The notes below the pieces were generated by a model. The model was not told the origin of the DNA. It saw only the letters and a program-made list of their open reading frames with translations, and did no database searches. This document shows, piece by piece, positions 11,792 through 23,015 of a stretch of DNA of 64,000 bases (the first letter of the stretch is position 1; every line of letters begins with the position of its first letter). The position numbers were made by a program, and so were the translations under genes. The stretch is taken from positions 1,984,001-2,048,000 of the forward strand of contig CP136496.1 in NCBI GenBank assembly GCA_032768795.1. Reading direction: 5' to 3'. The DNA is from Tremella fuciformis (taxonomy: Eukaryota > Basidiomycota > Tremellomycetes > Tremellales > Tremellaceae).

Positions 11792-12837
11792 GGTTATGAG
11801 CCTGAATCGCACCCGATTCGCCTGCCAACAAGCTACCCAATAGAGCTCGACGCGCTCTTTCACGAGGTATCCTCGGTTTCCCGGTAGCGCCAGCGGTTGA
11901 CCAGCAATTGCCTTTGCCGAATACACGGCTTCCGGCATACCTACCATCTCTGTCGCTTCATCTACAAGCGCCAGAACGACACAGCACTCTCTCTACAGTG
12001 CAAGCACACGTCTTACGGTCCCTGAAGAGTCCAGCACTCACAGAAGGCCGACATAACGGACGTTCACAACTTTGCCGATTTCTCGCGCTCCACCGGTCCG
12101 ATCGCGCTCTCCGTTTTACACAGCGGTGTCTATCGTTGCATCCATCACCTCGGCAAAGCACACCACAGCAGCATCCACTGTTCTTGAGAAATCGATTTTT
12201 CAATTCCGGCAAACTGCAAATTTGGAGTTGAGTCTTCTCATACAAAGAATTCGATTTCTCGCCTATCGCTCCACCGACCCGCCTGCCACTCCTACACAAC
12301 ATAGAGGCCACTACAGTCTATATTCCAGCACCGGCAGAGCACAATCGGCTCACTCGTTCTTGAATTCTACCATCATTCCTGAAATCGGATTTCCGATTTT
12401 ACAACAATCACCCTATCGCTTTGGCCCTATCGCTGGGTGAAGTCAAGGCTTGCTGGGCTTGGCAAGTGAAGGCAAATCCTGGCCGGTCTAGGTTACATCG
12501 AGGGAGTTCGAGCAAATCCGGACTTGGCTCTGCAGAAATCAAACTTTGGGCCGATTCCCAAGCTTGGTGGAGCACCCAGGAGGTCGTACACCGTTCCGGT
12601 GGCCGCAGAATCCAGTGAAATCTGGTGGGCAGCCTCTGAGCCGTCTGGCATTTCAAGCTGCTCTCGCTTTCAGCTGAGTCTCTTTGAGAGTCTCATTCAA
12701 ACTTTTGCGATTGCAGCTGACACTCGCATAATTAAAATTTCTCCTTCGCACACAATATACCTCCCACCGGCCTACATTACCCCTCTCAACGGCAACCCAA
12801 TCGGTTCGACCGTTCTCGAGATATAATTATCAGCAGA

Positions 12838-15800
12838 ATGGAGGAGAGCGAAATCAAAATCAAAGTTGTTACTTTGAAAGGCAGCGATAATTATCCTCAA
12901 TGGGAATCGCATATCGCCACCACTCTTATGGGCAAGGGCTTGCTTGCCTGTATCAGAATCGAACCTGTTTCGCCAATTTCAGCTGCAGAGCAGCTCAAAT
13001 TCGATAAGGCCTTTTCGATTATATTTCAGAGCCTCTCTGAGACCGTCCAAGCTGCTTTACCGGCCTCAGTCAAAGACTGGACATCACCCTCTCCAAAATC
13101 GCTTTGGGAGGAGTTGAAACGGCAGCATTCCGCCTCTACCGGTGCCAGGCAAGCCGCTCTTTTCCAATCGCTTGCCAGGGCTTCAATTATCGATGGAGAA
13201 GACCCAATGCCGACTTTGGCTGCACAGCAGAGCGCCCACACCCAGTTGAACAGCTCAGGCGAAATTATTTCCGATAAAATCCTTGCTTTCTGCATGACAC
13301 TGGCGCTTCCTGAGTCTTATGCGACCACAAAGCAAAATCTGTGGATGCGACAGCCTCTCAGCTCTTCAGAGGTGAAATCGGCAGTCCAGGCTGAATATGA
13401 GAGGCGGAAAAATTCGGAATCGGCCACAGCTTTTGCTGCAGCAACAAGGAGACCGGCAAGACCTCCCAGAGATATGTCAAAATATTGCGATCATCACCGG
13501 ATTCATGGCCACAGCAATGCAGAATGCCATAATCAACAAAATCGGATCAAGCAGACACAAAGAATTCCGCCCAAGGCCGAAATTGCCTCTGTCAGCCCTG
13601 AGACCGATACCGACATTGGGCCAGCATCTGCTTTCAATGCAGTAGCGACCGCATCAGCCTATCATGCAAAATGCGACCGCTATGAATTTATTATCGATTC
13701 TGGAGCAACCCATCATATGTGCAATGATGCTCAGATGCTGTCGGATCTCAAACCGGCTCAGAAAATGCAAGTCCGATTTGGCAATTCAGCACATCTGCCC
13801 TGCAACATGACCGGTACCCTCTACCTTGCCGGAATCGCTTTTCCAGGCTGCCTATATATTCCTGGGCTGGACCGGAACCTCATTTCGGTCTCTGCAACTC
13901 CACAAGGCTTGGAATGGAAATTTACAGCCGGAAATGCGAAATTATGCGATATCAAGTCTGGAGCACAGGTCTTCACAGCTACCAAGCGATCCGGCCTATA
14001 TGTGCATCAGCAGGCAAGCGCCTCAGCCAATATCGCTTCCATTGCTGAAATACAAGACATCCATGAGCGACTTGGCCATTTGAATATATCTGCAGTCATG
14101 AGAGTCATCAGGAGTGGGAGAATGGGCAATATCGAAATTTCAGCATCAGATGCAAAGTCATTCCAGTGCCAGAGCTGCATTTTGGGTAAAACAGGTCGAC
14201 TTCCATCATTGCCAAGCGATATCAGAGCTTCAACACCGCTTGAAATTATCCATATTGACTTGTGGGGTCCAGCCAGAGTGCCATCTCTCAATGGTGCTCG
14301 ATATTTCTTGACCTGTTATGACGATTTCACAAGGAAATCGCATTTATATTTCCTCAAACAGAAATCAGGAGCGTTTGAGGCGATTCAGCAATACATTGCC
14401 TTGGTTGAGCGCCAATTGTCTACAAAGGTCAAAACAATCAGATCCGACAATGGTGGTGAATTCTCCTCAAATGAGTGGAAACAATTCATGAGGAATCACG
14501 GAATTCAGCATATTCAGGTCCCACCAGATGCGCACACTCAAAATGGGCGAGTTGAAAGATTGCATCTCACAATCCTCAATGGTGTCAGAACCGTGCTTGT
14601 TCATTCCGGATTACCTCAAAATCTTTGGGCTGAAGCGGCAAATTATATAGCCTACACTCGAAACCGCACACCCTGTGGGCCAAGGCAGGAAATACCTGAA
14701 GACAAATGGCAAAATCGAAATTGCCAAATTACACACCTTCAACCATTTGGCTGCAAGGCATTTTTCCGAAATCACATTGAGAAGAATAAGCTTGCACCAA
14801 GATATCAAGAGGGGATCCTTGTGGGGTATCAAGAGGCCACCAACAATTACCGGATATATTCCAAAGTGACCGGCAGCATCACAATCAGCCGGGATGTTGT
14901 TTTTGCGAACACAGAATTCAATTCTCAGCAAATTGAAATTCCGGAATTGGAACTTAATGATTCACGGCCTCAAATCGAGTCCGATGAACCTGTCCTTTTG
15001 CAGGAAGATTGTCTGCAGGAGCCTCTACCGCCACCAAAACAGGGAATGCAGGAGGTTGAGCGGTTCTTCCGGAATTTGGCAAATGAGCAGCAAAACAACA
15101 AACCAGCTCCCAAACTCATTGAAAGAGATCATCATCGCCAAGTTGCTGCAGAACGCCGCGCTTCCGCTCCAGCAATACCGCAGCAAGGGGGGCATAATGG
15201 CGATAACACAGACTCTGAATCAAGCTCTGAAAGCTCAGATGAGCTGAATTTGCGAGATGATGAGGAATTTGAAGGAGCAAACATTGCCTATGCCTTACTT
15301 GCAACCAATATACCTCAAACATACTTGCAAGCGCGAAATTCTGGCGAGTGGGAGCACTGGAGAGCCAGCATGGACTCAGAGCTTGCCAAAATGGACAAAT
15401 ATCGAGTTTGGGAGCTTGTGGATCGCTCAAATCAAAGAGTTCTCAAAGGCAAATGGGTCTACACTCGGAAAATTGATGGTGAAACCGGCCAACCTTCAAC
15501 CTACAAGGCCAGATTTGTTGCCAAGGGTTATTCCCAGATTGAAGGACTCGATTTCAACGAGTTATTTGCCTCTGTTGCACACAAGGACACTATCAGAGTC
15601 TTCCTGGCATTGGTCAATCACTTTAACATGGAGTGTGACCAAGTAGACATCATTGCAGCCTTCCTCAATGGCGATTTAGAGGAGGAGATATATATGGAAC
15701 CACCAGAAGGCTCCAACATTCCTGCAGGCCAAATTTTGCGACTCAGAAAATCGCTTTATGGCTTGAAGCAATCTCCTAGATGCTTCAACAAGGCTCTAGA

Positions 15801-16863
15801 TAATTGGCTTCGATCTCAAGGCCTCAAACCAACCTCTGCAGACCCCTGTCTTTACTACAAATTCGAAAATGGCAATTTCCTCATGCTCTCTGTTCATGTG
15901 GATGATCAGTTGATTGCTTGCAACAACAGAAAGTATTTGGACGCATTCAAAATTGCTCTCAACTCAGAATTTGAGTGCAAGGACTCAGGTCCAGTCTCCT
16001 ACTTCTTGGGATTCAATATACATCGAGATCGGACTCAGAACAAGCTGTTCATGAGTCAAGAACATTATTTGGAGTCAATTTTGGACCGGTTTGGTATGAG
16101 TGACTGCAACCCAGCCAGAACTCCTCTGCCTGCCAATTTTCGCCCTATTCCAGCCACAGATACCGAGTATGAGGAGGCAAAGCACTACCCATATGCCCAA
16201 GCAGTGGGAGCCATTCTTTATGCCTCAACAATCACAAGACCAGATCTCGCTTTTCCAGCTTCCCTGCTGTCAAGATATATATCCAAATACAACACAGAGC
16301 ACTGGAAAGCGGCCAAACATCTACTTCGGTACATCAGAGGCACCACAGACCTTTGTTTGACCTTCAACAAAGAGAATTCAAACAGGATTGCTCTGGGCTA
16401 TGCAGATGCAGACTGGGGAGGCGATCTAGATACAAGGAGATCGACTACAGGCTACATCTTCAAGGTCTATGGTGGAGTTGTGGCCTGGAAAAGTCGACGT
16501 CAAAATACAGTGGCGCTTTCCACCACAGAAGCAGAGCTTATGGCCTCTTCTGAAGCGACCAGACAAGCCATTTGGCTCAGGCAACTTCTCAGTGATCTCC
16601 AGCTCGAATTGGACCAGCCATTGCCAATTCTAAACGACAACAATGGAGCAATTGCCTTGTCAAAGAACCCAGTCAACCATGACAAGTCAAAGCACATTGA
16701 TATGAGACACAAGTTTGTCAGGGAGAAGGTGGAGGACAACACAGTGACACTGTCCCATGTGCCATCAGCTGAGAACATGGCGGATCTCCTCACTAAGGCG
16801 CTCCCAGCAGAGGTATTCAACAGGCTGAGGGATCTACTTGGAGTTCAGCAAAGATCAGATTGA
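12838..16863 (+). CDS. Copia gag-pol polyprotein (C8)
   Basis: 1,341 codons from the ATG at 12838 (MEESEIKIK). Domain order and motifs as in C7: gag with CX2HX4HX4C knuckle, DSGATHHMC protease, HHCC and DDE integrase, HVDDQLI reverse transcriptase, RNase H with STTEAEL. No stop or frameshift is seen. It differs from C7 mainly in the variable gag C-terminus and in the acidic Ser-rich linker between integrase and RT. The purine run GTGGGAG just before the 3' LTR is the likely plus-strand primer. Confidence 0.95.
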   Translation: MEESEIKIKVVTLKGSDNYPQWESHIATTLMGKGLLACIRIEPVSPISAAEQLKFDKAFSIIFQSLSETVQAALPASVKDWTSPSPKSLWEELKRQHSASTGARQAALFQSLARASIIDGEDPMPTLAAQQSAHTQLNSSGEIISDKILAFCMTLALPESYATTKQNLWMRQPLSSSEVKSAVQAEYERRKNSESATAFAAATRRPARPPRDMSKYCDHHRIHGHSNAECHNQQNRIKQTQRIPPKAEIASVSPETDTDIGPASAFNAVATASAYHAKCDRYEFIIDSGATHHMCNDAQMLSDLKPAQKMQVRFGNSAHLPCNMTGTLYLAGIAFPGCLYIPGLDRNLISVSATPQGLEWKFTAGNAKLCDIKSGAQVFTATKRSGLYVHQQASASANIASIAEIQDIHERLGHLNISAVMRVIRSGRMGNIEISASDAKSFQCQSCILGKTGRLPSLPSDIRASTPLEIIHIDLWGPARVPSLNGARYFLTCYDDFTRKSHLYFLKQKSGAFEAIQQYIALVERQLSTKVKTIRSDNGGEFSSNEWKQFMRNHGIQHIQVPPDAHTQNGRVERLHLTILNGVRTVLVHSGLPQNLWAEAANYIAYTRNRTPCGPRQEIPEDKWQNRNCQITHLQPFGCKAFFRNHIEKNKLAPRYQEGILVGYQEATNNYRIYSKVTGSITISRDVVFANTEFNSQQIEIPELELNDSRPQIESDEPVLLQEDCLQEPLPPPKQGMQEVERFFRNLANEQQNNKPAPKLIERDHHRQVAAERRASAPAIPQQGGHNGDNTDSESSSESSDELNLRDDEEFEGANIAYALLATNIPQTYLQARNSGEWEHWRASMDSELAKMDKYRVWELVDRSNQRVLKGKWVYTRKIDGETGQPSTYKARFVAKGYSQIEGLDFNELFASVAHKDTIRVFLALVNHFNMECDQVDIIAAFLNGDLEEEIYMEPPEGSNIPAGQILRLRKSLYGLKQSPRCFNKALDNWLRSQGLKPTSADPCLYYKFENGNFLMLSVHVDDQLIACNNRKYLDAFKIALNSEFECKDSGPVSYFLGFNIHRDRTQNKLFMSQEHYLESILDRFGMSDCNPARTPLPANFRPIPATDTEYEEAKHYPYAQAVGAILYASTITRPDLAFPASLLSRYISKYNTEHWKAAKHLLRYIRGTTDLCLTFNKENSNRIALGYADADWGGDLDTRRSTTGYIFKVYGGVVAWKSRRQNTVALSTTEAELMASSEATRQAIWLRQLLSDLQLELDQPLPILNDNNGAIALSKNPVNHDKSKHIDMRHKFVREKVEDNTVTLSHVPSAENMADLLTKALPAEVFNRLRDLLGVQQRSD

Positions 16864-16870
16864 GTGGGAG

Positions 16871-17023
16871 TGTCGGAATTGTGAGCAATACTGATCTGTG
16901 CCACACTGCCACACTGCCACATCGCTTTCTCCCACTTCCCCTGAAGTGTTTCATATCCATAGCATCGCTTTTCCTGCTCTGTGAGCAGGGAACTCTCTCT
17001 ATGCACTTCTTATTCATCCGACA
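16871..17023 (+). repeat. 3' LTR of C8
   Basis: 153 bp, same as 11639-11791; followed by TSD gtccc and the last ~100 bp of C6 pol. Confidence 0.95.
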
Positions 17024-17135
17024 GTCCCATCAGCTGAGAACATGGCAGATCTCCTCACCAAGGCGCTCCCAGCAGAGGTATTCAACAGGCTGAGGGAGTT
17101 ACTTGGAGTTCAGCAAAGATCAGATTGAGTGGGAG

Positions 17136-17288
17136 TGTCAGAATTGTGAGCAATACTGATCTGTGCCACACTGCCACACTGCCACATCGCTTTATACCTT
17201 TCCTATTACATAAGAAAACTCTTGTAGCTTCGCTTTTCCTGCTCTGTGAGCAGGGAACTGTCTCTATGCATTTCTTATCCATCCGACA
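17136..17288 (+). repeat. 3' LTR of C6
   Basis: 153 bp, differing from 1092-1244 at one site by eye. Right flank is the TSD tgaat, then C5. Confidence 0.95.
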
Positions 17289-17293
17289 TGAAT

Positions 17294-19747
17294 CTCGTTC
17301 TCAAATTCCTCATCATCTCGCAAATTCAGCTCATCTGATGAGTCTGAGTCGCTTGAATTATCGCCATTATGCCCCCCTTGCTGCGGTATCGGTGGTGCAG
17401 CAGAAGCGCGGCGTTCTGCAGCAATTTGGCGATGATGATCTCTTTCAATGATATTTGGAATTTGTAAATTTTGATTGACGACTTTTTGCTCATTTGCCAA
17501 ATTCCGAAAGAACCGTTCAATCTGGGGCATTCCGGTTTTTACAGGTGATAGGGGCATGTATGAAGCAACATTCTGCAAAAGAACAGATTTGTCGGGCTCG
17601 ATTTGAGGCCGTGACCCTTTAGGTTCCAATTCCGGAATTTCAATTTGCTCAGAATTGAATTCTGTGTTTGCAAAGATAACATCCCGGCTGATGGTGATGC
17701 TGCCGGACTGTTTTGAATATATCCGGTAATTGTTGGTGGCCTCCTGATACCCCACAAGGATGCCCTCTTGATATCTTGGTGCCAGCTTGTTTTTCTCTGT
17801 ATGATTTCGGAAAAATGCTTTGCAGCCAAATGGTTGAAGGTGTGTAATTTGGCAATTTCGATTTTTCCACTTGTCTTCGGGTATTTCCTGCTTTGGCCCA
17901 CAGGGTGTGCGATTTCGAGTGTAGGCTATATAATTTGCCGCTTCAGCCCATAGATTCTGAGGCAATCCGGAATGAACAAGGACTGTTCTCACTCCATTGA
18001 GGATTGTGAGGTGCAATCTTTCAACTCGCCCATTTTGAGTGTGCGCATCTGGTGGGACCTGAATATGCTGAATTCCGTGATTCCTCATGAATTGTTTCCA
18101 CTCATTTGAGGAGAATTCACCACCATTGTCGGATCTGATTGTTTTGACCTTTGTAGACAATTGCCTTTCAACTAAAGCGATATATTGCTGAATCGCCTCA
18201 AATGCTCCTGATTTCTGTTTGAGGAAATATAAATGCGATTTCCTTGTGAAATCATCATAACAAGTGAGGAAATATCGAGCTCCATTAATTGATGGTACTC
18301 TGGCAGGGCCCCATAAATCAATGTGGACAATCTCAAGCGGTGTAGATGCTCTGACATCGCTTGGTAATGATGGAAGTCGGCCGGTTTTGCCTAAAATGCA
18401 GCTCTGGCACTGGAATGACTTTGCATCTGAAGCTGAAATTTCGATATTGCCCATTCTTCCACTCCTGATGACTCTCATGATTGCAGATATGTTCAGATGG
18501 CCAAGTCGCTCATGGATGTCTTGGATATCAGCTGTAGAAGCGATATTGGCTGATGCGCTTGCCTCCTGATATACATACAACCCGGATCGCTTTGGGGCTG
18601 TGAGGAGATGATTTCCGGTGTCCATTCTGCAGAGTTGGGCATTTCCGGCCGCAAATTTCCATCCCAGGCCTTGTGGAGTTGCAGAGACCGAAATGAGGTT
18701 CCGATCAAGCCCAGGAATATATAGACAGCCTGGAAAAGCGATTCCGGCAATGTAGAGGGTACCGGTCATGTTGCAAGGCAAATGGGCTGAATTGCCAAAC
18801 CGGACTTGCATTTTCTGAGCCGGTTTCAGATCCGATAGCATTTGAGCATCATTACACATGTGATGTGTTGCTCCAGAATCGATAATAAATTCATAGCGGT
18901 CGCATTTTGCATGATAGGCGGATGCGGTCGCTACTGCATTGAAAGCAGATGCTGGCCCAATGTCGGTATCGGTCTCAGGGCTGACAGAGGCAATTTCGGC
19001 CTTGGGTGGAATTCTTTGTGTCTGCTGGATCCGATTTTGTTGATTATGACATTCTGCATTGCTGTGGCCATGAATCCGGTGATGATCGCAGTATTTTGAC
19101 ATATCTCTGGGGCGATTTGGCTTGAATGGAACCGGTCTCCTTGCTGCAGCAAGAGCTGATGCTGAATCGGAATTTTTCCGCCTCTCATATTCAGCCTGGA
19201 CTGCCGATTTGACCTCTGAAGAGCTGAGAGGCTGTCGCATCCAGAGATTCTGCTTTGTAGTTGCATATGACTCAGGGAGAGCAAGAGTCATGCAGAATGC
19301 AAGGATTTTATCGGATATAATTTCGCCTGAGCTGTTCAGCTGGGTGTGGGCGCTCTGTTGGGCTGCTAGGACCGGCATTGGATCTTCTCCATCGATAATT
19401 GAAGCTCTGGCAAGCGATTGGAATAAAGCGGCCTGCCTGGCACCGGTTGAGGCTGAATGCTGCCGCTTAATTTCGTCCCAAAGAGCCTTGGGTGAGGGCG
19501 ATGTCCAGTCTTTGACTGAGGCTGGCAGGGCGGCTTGGACGGTCTCAGAGAGCGACTGAAAGATGATGGAAAAGGCCTTATCGAATTTGAGCTGTTCTGC
19601 AGCTGAAATTGGCGAAATCGGTTCGGTTCTGATGCAGGCAAGCAGTCCCTTGCCCATGAGGGTGGTGGCGATATGCGATTCCCATTGAGGATAATTATCG
19701 CTGCCTTTCAAAGTAACAACTTTGATTTTGATTTCGCTCTCCTCCAT
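17294..19747 (-). pseudogene. gag-protease-integrase of C5, interrupted by C6
   Basis: Starts with the ATG at 19747 (MEESEIKIK) and stays open to the C6 insertion at 17294; it continues at 1086 toward 1. Contains gag, CX2HX4HX4C knuckle, DSGATHHMC, HERLGHLN with the CQSC zinc pair, HIDLWG, RSDNGGEF and the acidic linker. The frame is also open upstream of 19747 to 19879, but the family start (MEESEIK) argues for 19747. The break is a clean insertion, not decay. Confidence 0.9.
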
Positions 19748-20799
19748 TTCCAAAAAATTATTTCTCAAGAACGGCTCGATCAAATTCGGTTTTGTTGATA
19801 GGGATGATAGAGGCCGTTGCGAAGTATATTGTGTGCAAAGGAGAGATTTTAAATATCCGGGTGTCAGCTGCAATCGCAAAAGTTTGAATGAGACTCTCAG
19901 AGAGACTCAGCTGAAAGCGAGAGCAGCTTGAATTGCCAGAAGGCTCAGAGGCTGCCCACCAGGTTTCACTGGATTCTGCGGCCACCGGAACGGTGTACGA
20001 CCTCCTGGGTGCTCCACCAAGCCTGGGAATCGGCCCAAGGTTTGATTTCTGCAGAGCCAGGTCCGGATTTGCTTGAACTCCCTCGGTGTAACCTAGACCG
20101 GCCAGGACGTTTGCCTTCACCTGCCAAGCCCAGCAGGCCGCGATTTCGCCCAGCGATAGGGCAGAAGCAATGATGTTGAGAAATCGGAAATCCGATTTCA
20201 GGAATGATGGAATTACTCGAGAACAAGTCGGCCGATTGTGCTCTGCCGGTGCTGAAATATAGCCTGTAGTGGCCCCTATGTTGTGTGGGAACGGCAGGCG
20301 GATCGGTGGAGTAATGGGCGAGAAATCGATTTCCTGGTGTTGGAAGACTCAACTCCAAATTTGCAGTTTGCCGAAATTGATAAATCGATATCTCGGGAAC
20401 GGTACTAGCTGCCGGGCTGTGCTTTACCGTGACGATGGATCCAACAACAGACGGTGCTGTGTAAAACGGAGAGATCGATCGGGTGGCTAGATCGCGAGAA
20501 ATTGTTGAAGTTGTGAACGTCCGTTATCCCGGCCTTCTGTGAGTGCTGGACTCTTCAGGGGCCGTAAGACGTGTGTTCGCACTGTAGAGAAAGTGCTGTG
20601 TTCTTCTGGCGCTTGTAGGTGAAGCGACAGAGATGGTAGGTAGGGAGGAGGGTAGCCGGAAACCGAGTATTTGGCAAAGGCGATTGCGGGTGAACCGCTG
20701 AAGCTACCGAAAATCCGAGGGTACCTCGTGAAAGAGCGCGTCGAGCTCTATTGGGTCACTTGTCGGCAGGCGAATCGGATGCGATTCAGGCTCATAACC

Positions 20800-20951
20800 T
20801 GTCGGATGATATGAAGTGCATAAGACATGTTCCCTGCTCAGAGAGCAGGAAAAGCGACGCTATAGAGTTTCCTTATGTAATAGGAAAGGGCTAGAAGCGA
20901 TGTTGCAGTGTGGCAGTGTGGCACAGATCAGGATTGCTCACAATTCCGACA
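20800..20951 (-). repeat. 5' LTR of C5
   Basis: 152 bp. On the minus strand it reads TGTCGGAATTG...ATCCGACA, followed by the iMet primer site (minus strand, 20799 downward). Confidence 0.94.
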
Positions 20952-21221
20952 GATTGCGGGTGAACCGCTGAAGCTACCGAAAATCCGAGGGTACCTCGTG
21001 AAAGAGCGCGTCGAGCTCTATTGGGTCACTTGTCGGCAGGCGAATCGGATGCGATTCAGGCTCATAACCTGTCGGATGATATGAAGTGCATAAGACATGT
21101 TCCCTGCTCAGAGAGCAGGAAAAGCGACGCTATAGAGTTTCCTTATGTAATAGGAAAGGGCTAGAAGCGATGTTGCAGTGTGGCAGTGTGGCACAGATCA
21201 GGATTGCTCACAATTCCGACA
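20952..21221 (-). mobile_element. Copia copy C4: leader fragment plus 5' LTR only
   Basis: 270 bp consisting of 118 bp of leader and a 152 bp LTR (21070-21221). It appears identical to 20682-20951 of C5. The fragment ends at the C5 insertion point on the left and at gag of C3 (flank gatgc) on the right. Read as nesting, C5 inserted into the C4 leader and C4 into C3 gag; their remaining parts would lie left of the window. A tandem duplication or assembly duplication is the alternative. Confidence 0.8.
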
Positions 21222-23015
21222 GATGCTGAATCGGAATTTTTCCGCCTCTCATATTCAGCCTGGACTGCCGATTTGACCTCTGAAGAGCTGAGAGGCTGTC
21301 GCATCCAGAGATTCTGCTTTGTAGTTGCATATGACTCAGGGAGAGCAAGAGTCATGCAGAATGCAAGGATTTTATCGGATATAATTTCGCCTGAGCTGTT
21401 CAGCTGGGTGTGGGCGCTCTGTTGGGCTGCTAGGACCGGCATTGGATCTTCTCCATCGATAATTGAAGCTCTGGCAAGCGATTGGAATAAAGCGGCCTGC
21501 CTGGCACCGGTTGAGGCTGAATGCTGCCGCTTAATTTCGTCCCAAAGAGCCTTGGGTGAGGGCGATGTCCAGTCTTTGACTGAGGCTGGCAGGGCGGCTT
21601 GGACGGTCTCAGAGAGCGACTGAAAGATGATGGAAAAGGCCTTATCGAATTTGAGCTGTTCTGCAGCTGAAATTGGCGAAATCGGTTCGGTTCTGATGCA
21701 GGCAAGCAGTCCCTTGCCCATGAGGGTGGTGGCGATATGCGATTCCCATTGAGGATAATTATCGCTGCCTTTCAAAGTAACAACTTTGATTTTGATTTCG
21801 CTCTCCTCCATTTCCAAAAAATTATTTCTCAAGAACGGCTCGATCAAATTCGGTTTTGTTGATAGGGATGATAGAGGCCGTTGCGAAGTATATTGTGTGC
21901 AAAGGAGAGATTTTAAATATCCGGGTGTCAGCTGCAATCGCAAAAGTTTGAATGAGACTCTCAGAGAGACTCAGCTGAAAGCGAGAGCAGCTTGAATTGC
22001 CAGAAGGCTCAGAGGCTGCCCACCAGGTTTCACTGGATTCTGCGGCCACCGGAACGGTGTACGACCTCCTGGGTGCTCCACCAAGCCTGGGAATCGGCCC
22101 AAGGTTTGATTTCTGCAGAGCCAGGTCCGGATTTGCTTGAACTCCCTCGGTGTAACCTAGACCGGCCAGGACGTTTGCCTTCACCTGCCAAGCCCAGCAG
22201 GCCGCGATTTCGCCCAGCGATAGGGCAGAAGCAATGATGTTGAGAAATCGGAAATCCGATTTCAGGAATGATGGAATTACTCGAGAACAAGTCGGCCGAT
22301 TGTGCTCTGCCGGTGCTGAAATATAGCCTGTAGTGGCCCCTATGTTGTGTGGGAACGGCAGGCGGATCGGTGGAGTAATGGGCGAGAAATCGATTTCCTG
22401 GTGTTGGAAGACTCAACTCCAAATTTGCAGTTTGCCGAAATTGATAAATCGATATCTCGGGAACGGTACTAGCTGCCGGGCTGTGCTTTACCGTGACGAT
22501 GGATCCAACAACAGACGGTGCTGTGTAAAACGGAGAGATCGATCGGGTGGCTAGATCGCGAGAAATTGTTGAAGTTGTGAACGTCCGTTATCCCGGCCTT
22601 CTGTGAGTGCTGGACTCTTCAGGGGCCGTAAGACGTGTGTTCGCACTGTAGAGAAAGTGCTGTGTTCTTCTGGCGCTTGTAGGTGAAGCGACAGAGATGG
22701 TAGGTAGGGAGGAGGGTAGCCGGAAACCGAGTATTTGGCAAAGGCGATTGCGGGTGAACCGCTGAAGCTACCGAAAATCCGAGGGTACCTCGTGAAAGAG
22801 CGCGTCGAGCTCTATTGGGTCACTTGTCGGCAGGCGAATCGGATGCGATTCAGGCTCATAACCTGTCGGATGATATGAAGTGCATAAGACATGTTCCCTG
22901 CTCAGAGAGCAGGAAAAGCGACGCTATAGAGTTTCCTTATGTAATAGGAAAGGGCTAGAAGCGATGTTGCAGTGTGGCAGTGTGGCACAGATCAGGATTG
23001 CTCACAATTCCGACA
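21222..23015 (-). mobile_element. Copia copy C3: gag N-terminus, leader and 5' LTR
   Basis: Holds the 5' LTR (22864-23015), leader, and the first ~196 codons of gag (ATG at 21811 down to 21222, broken at ERRKNSDS). The 1,794 bp match C5 19158-20951 at a constant offset of 2,064, with no difference in the parts I compared. The right flank (gattc) is plus-strand C2 gag. The frame that runs from gag into the C4 LTR is chimeric. Confidence 0.85.

Larger units (their letters stand above)
11639..17023 (+). mobile_element. Ty1/copia copy C8, complete and apparently intact
   Basis: 5,385 bp, inserted near the 3' end of C6 pol. Target duplication gtccc at 11634-11638 and 17024-17028. LTRs 11639-11791 and 16871-17023 appear identical to each other. 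They differ at many sites from the LTRs of C7, so C8 belongs to a distinct subfamily that was active in the same period. Leader 11792-12837 holds no gene. Confidence 0.96.
2290..17128 (+). pseudogene. gag-pol of C6, split into three by C7 and C8
   Basis: The polyprotein begins with the ATG at 2290 (MEESEIKIK). It runs to 4947, resumes at 10350 after C7, runs to 11638, resumes at 17029 after C8, and ends with the stop at 17126-17128. Both breaks are clean insertions with 5 bp duplications. Apart from them the frame looks intact. The first segment carries gag with a CX2HX4HX4C knuckle, protease (DSGAT), integrase (HHCC zinc site, DDE residues) and the start of RT. The second carries RT with VDD and RNase H. 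The last is the C-terminal tail. The reading frames that cross into LTR sequence at each junction are chimeric artefacts. Confidence 0.92.
1092..17288 (+). mobile_element. Ty1/copia copy C6, full length, containing nested C7 and C8
   Basis: Complete element flanked by the target duplication tgaat, inserted into C5 gag-pol in the opposite orientation. Its own sequence is about 5.4 kb once C7 (4948-10344) and C8 (11639-17023) and one copy of each of their TSDs are set aside, matching the lengths of C7 and C8. The two LTRs (1092-1244 and 17136-17288) are both 153 bp and I find only one difference between them (gaca versus gcca in the CCACACTG repeat). It is therefore young, and the two elements inside it are younger still. 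Confidence 0.95.
17289..20951 (-). mobile_element. Ty1/copia copy C5, proximal part with 5' LTR
   Basis: The 5' half of the minus-strand element whose other half is 1-1091. It holds the 5' LTR (20800-20951), a leader (19748-20799, no gene) and gag through integrase. The right flank is gattg, inside the leader of another minus-strand copy (C4), so C5 is itself nested. Its 5' 1.8 kb (19158-20951) matches 21222-23015 wherever I compared them. Confidence 0.93.

Noticed and set aside
10308..11843. Apparent 511-codon pol protein starting in an LTR
   Set aside because: It begins in the C7 3' LTR and ends in the C8 5' LTR; the middle is the resumed pol of C6.
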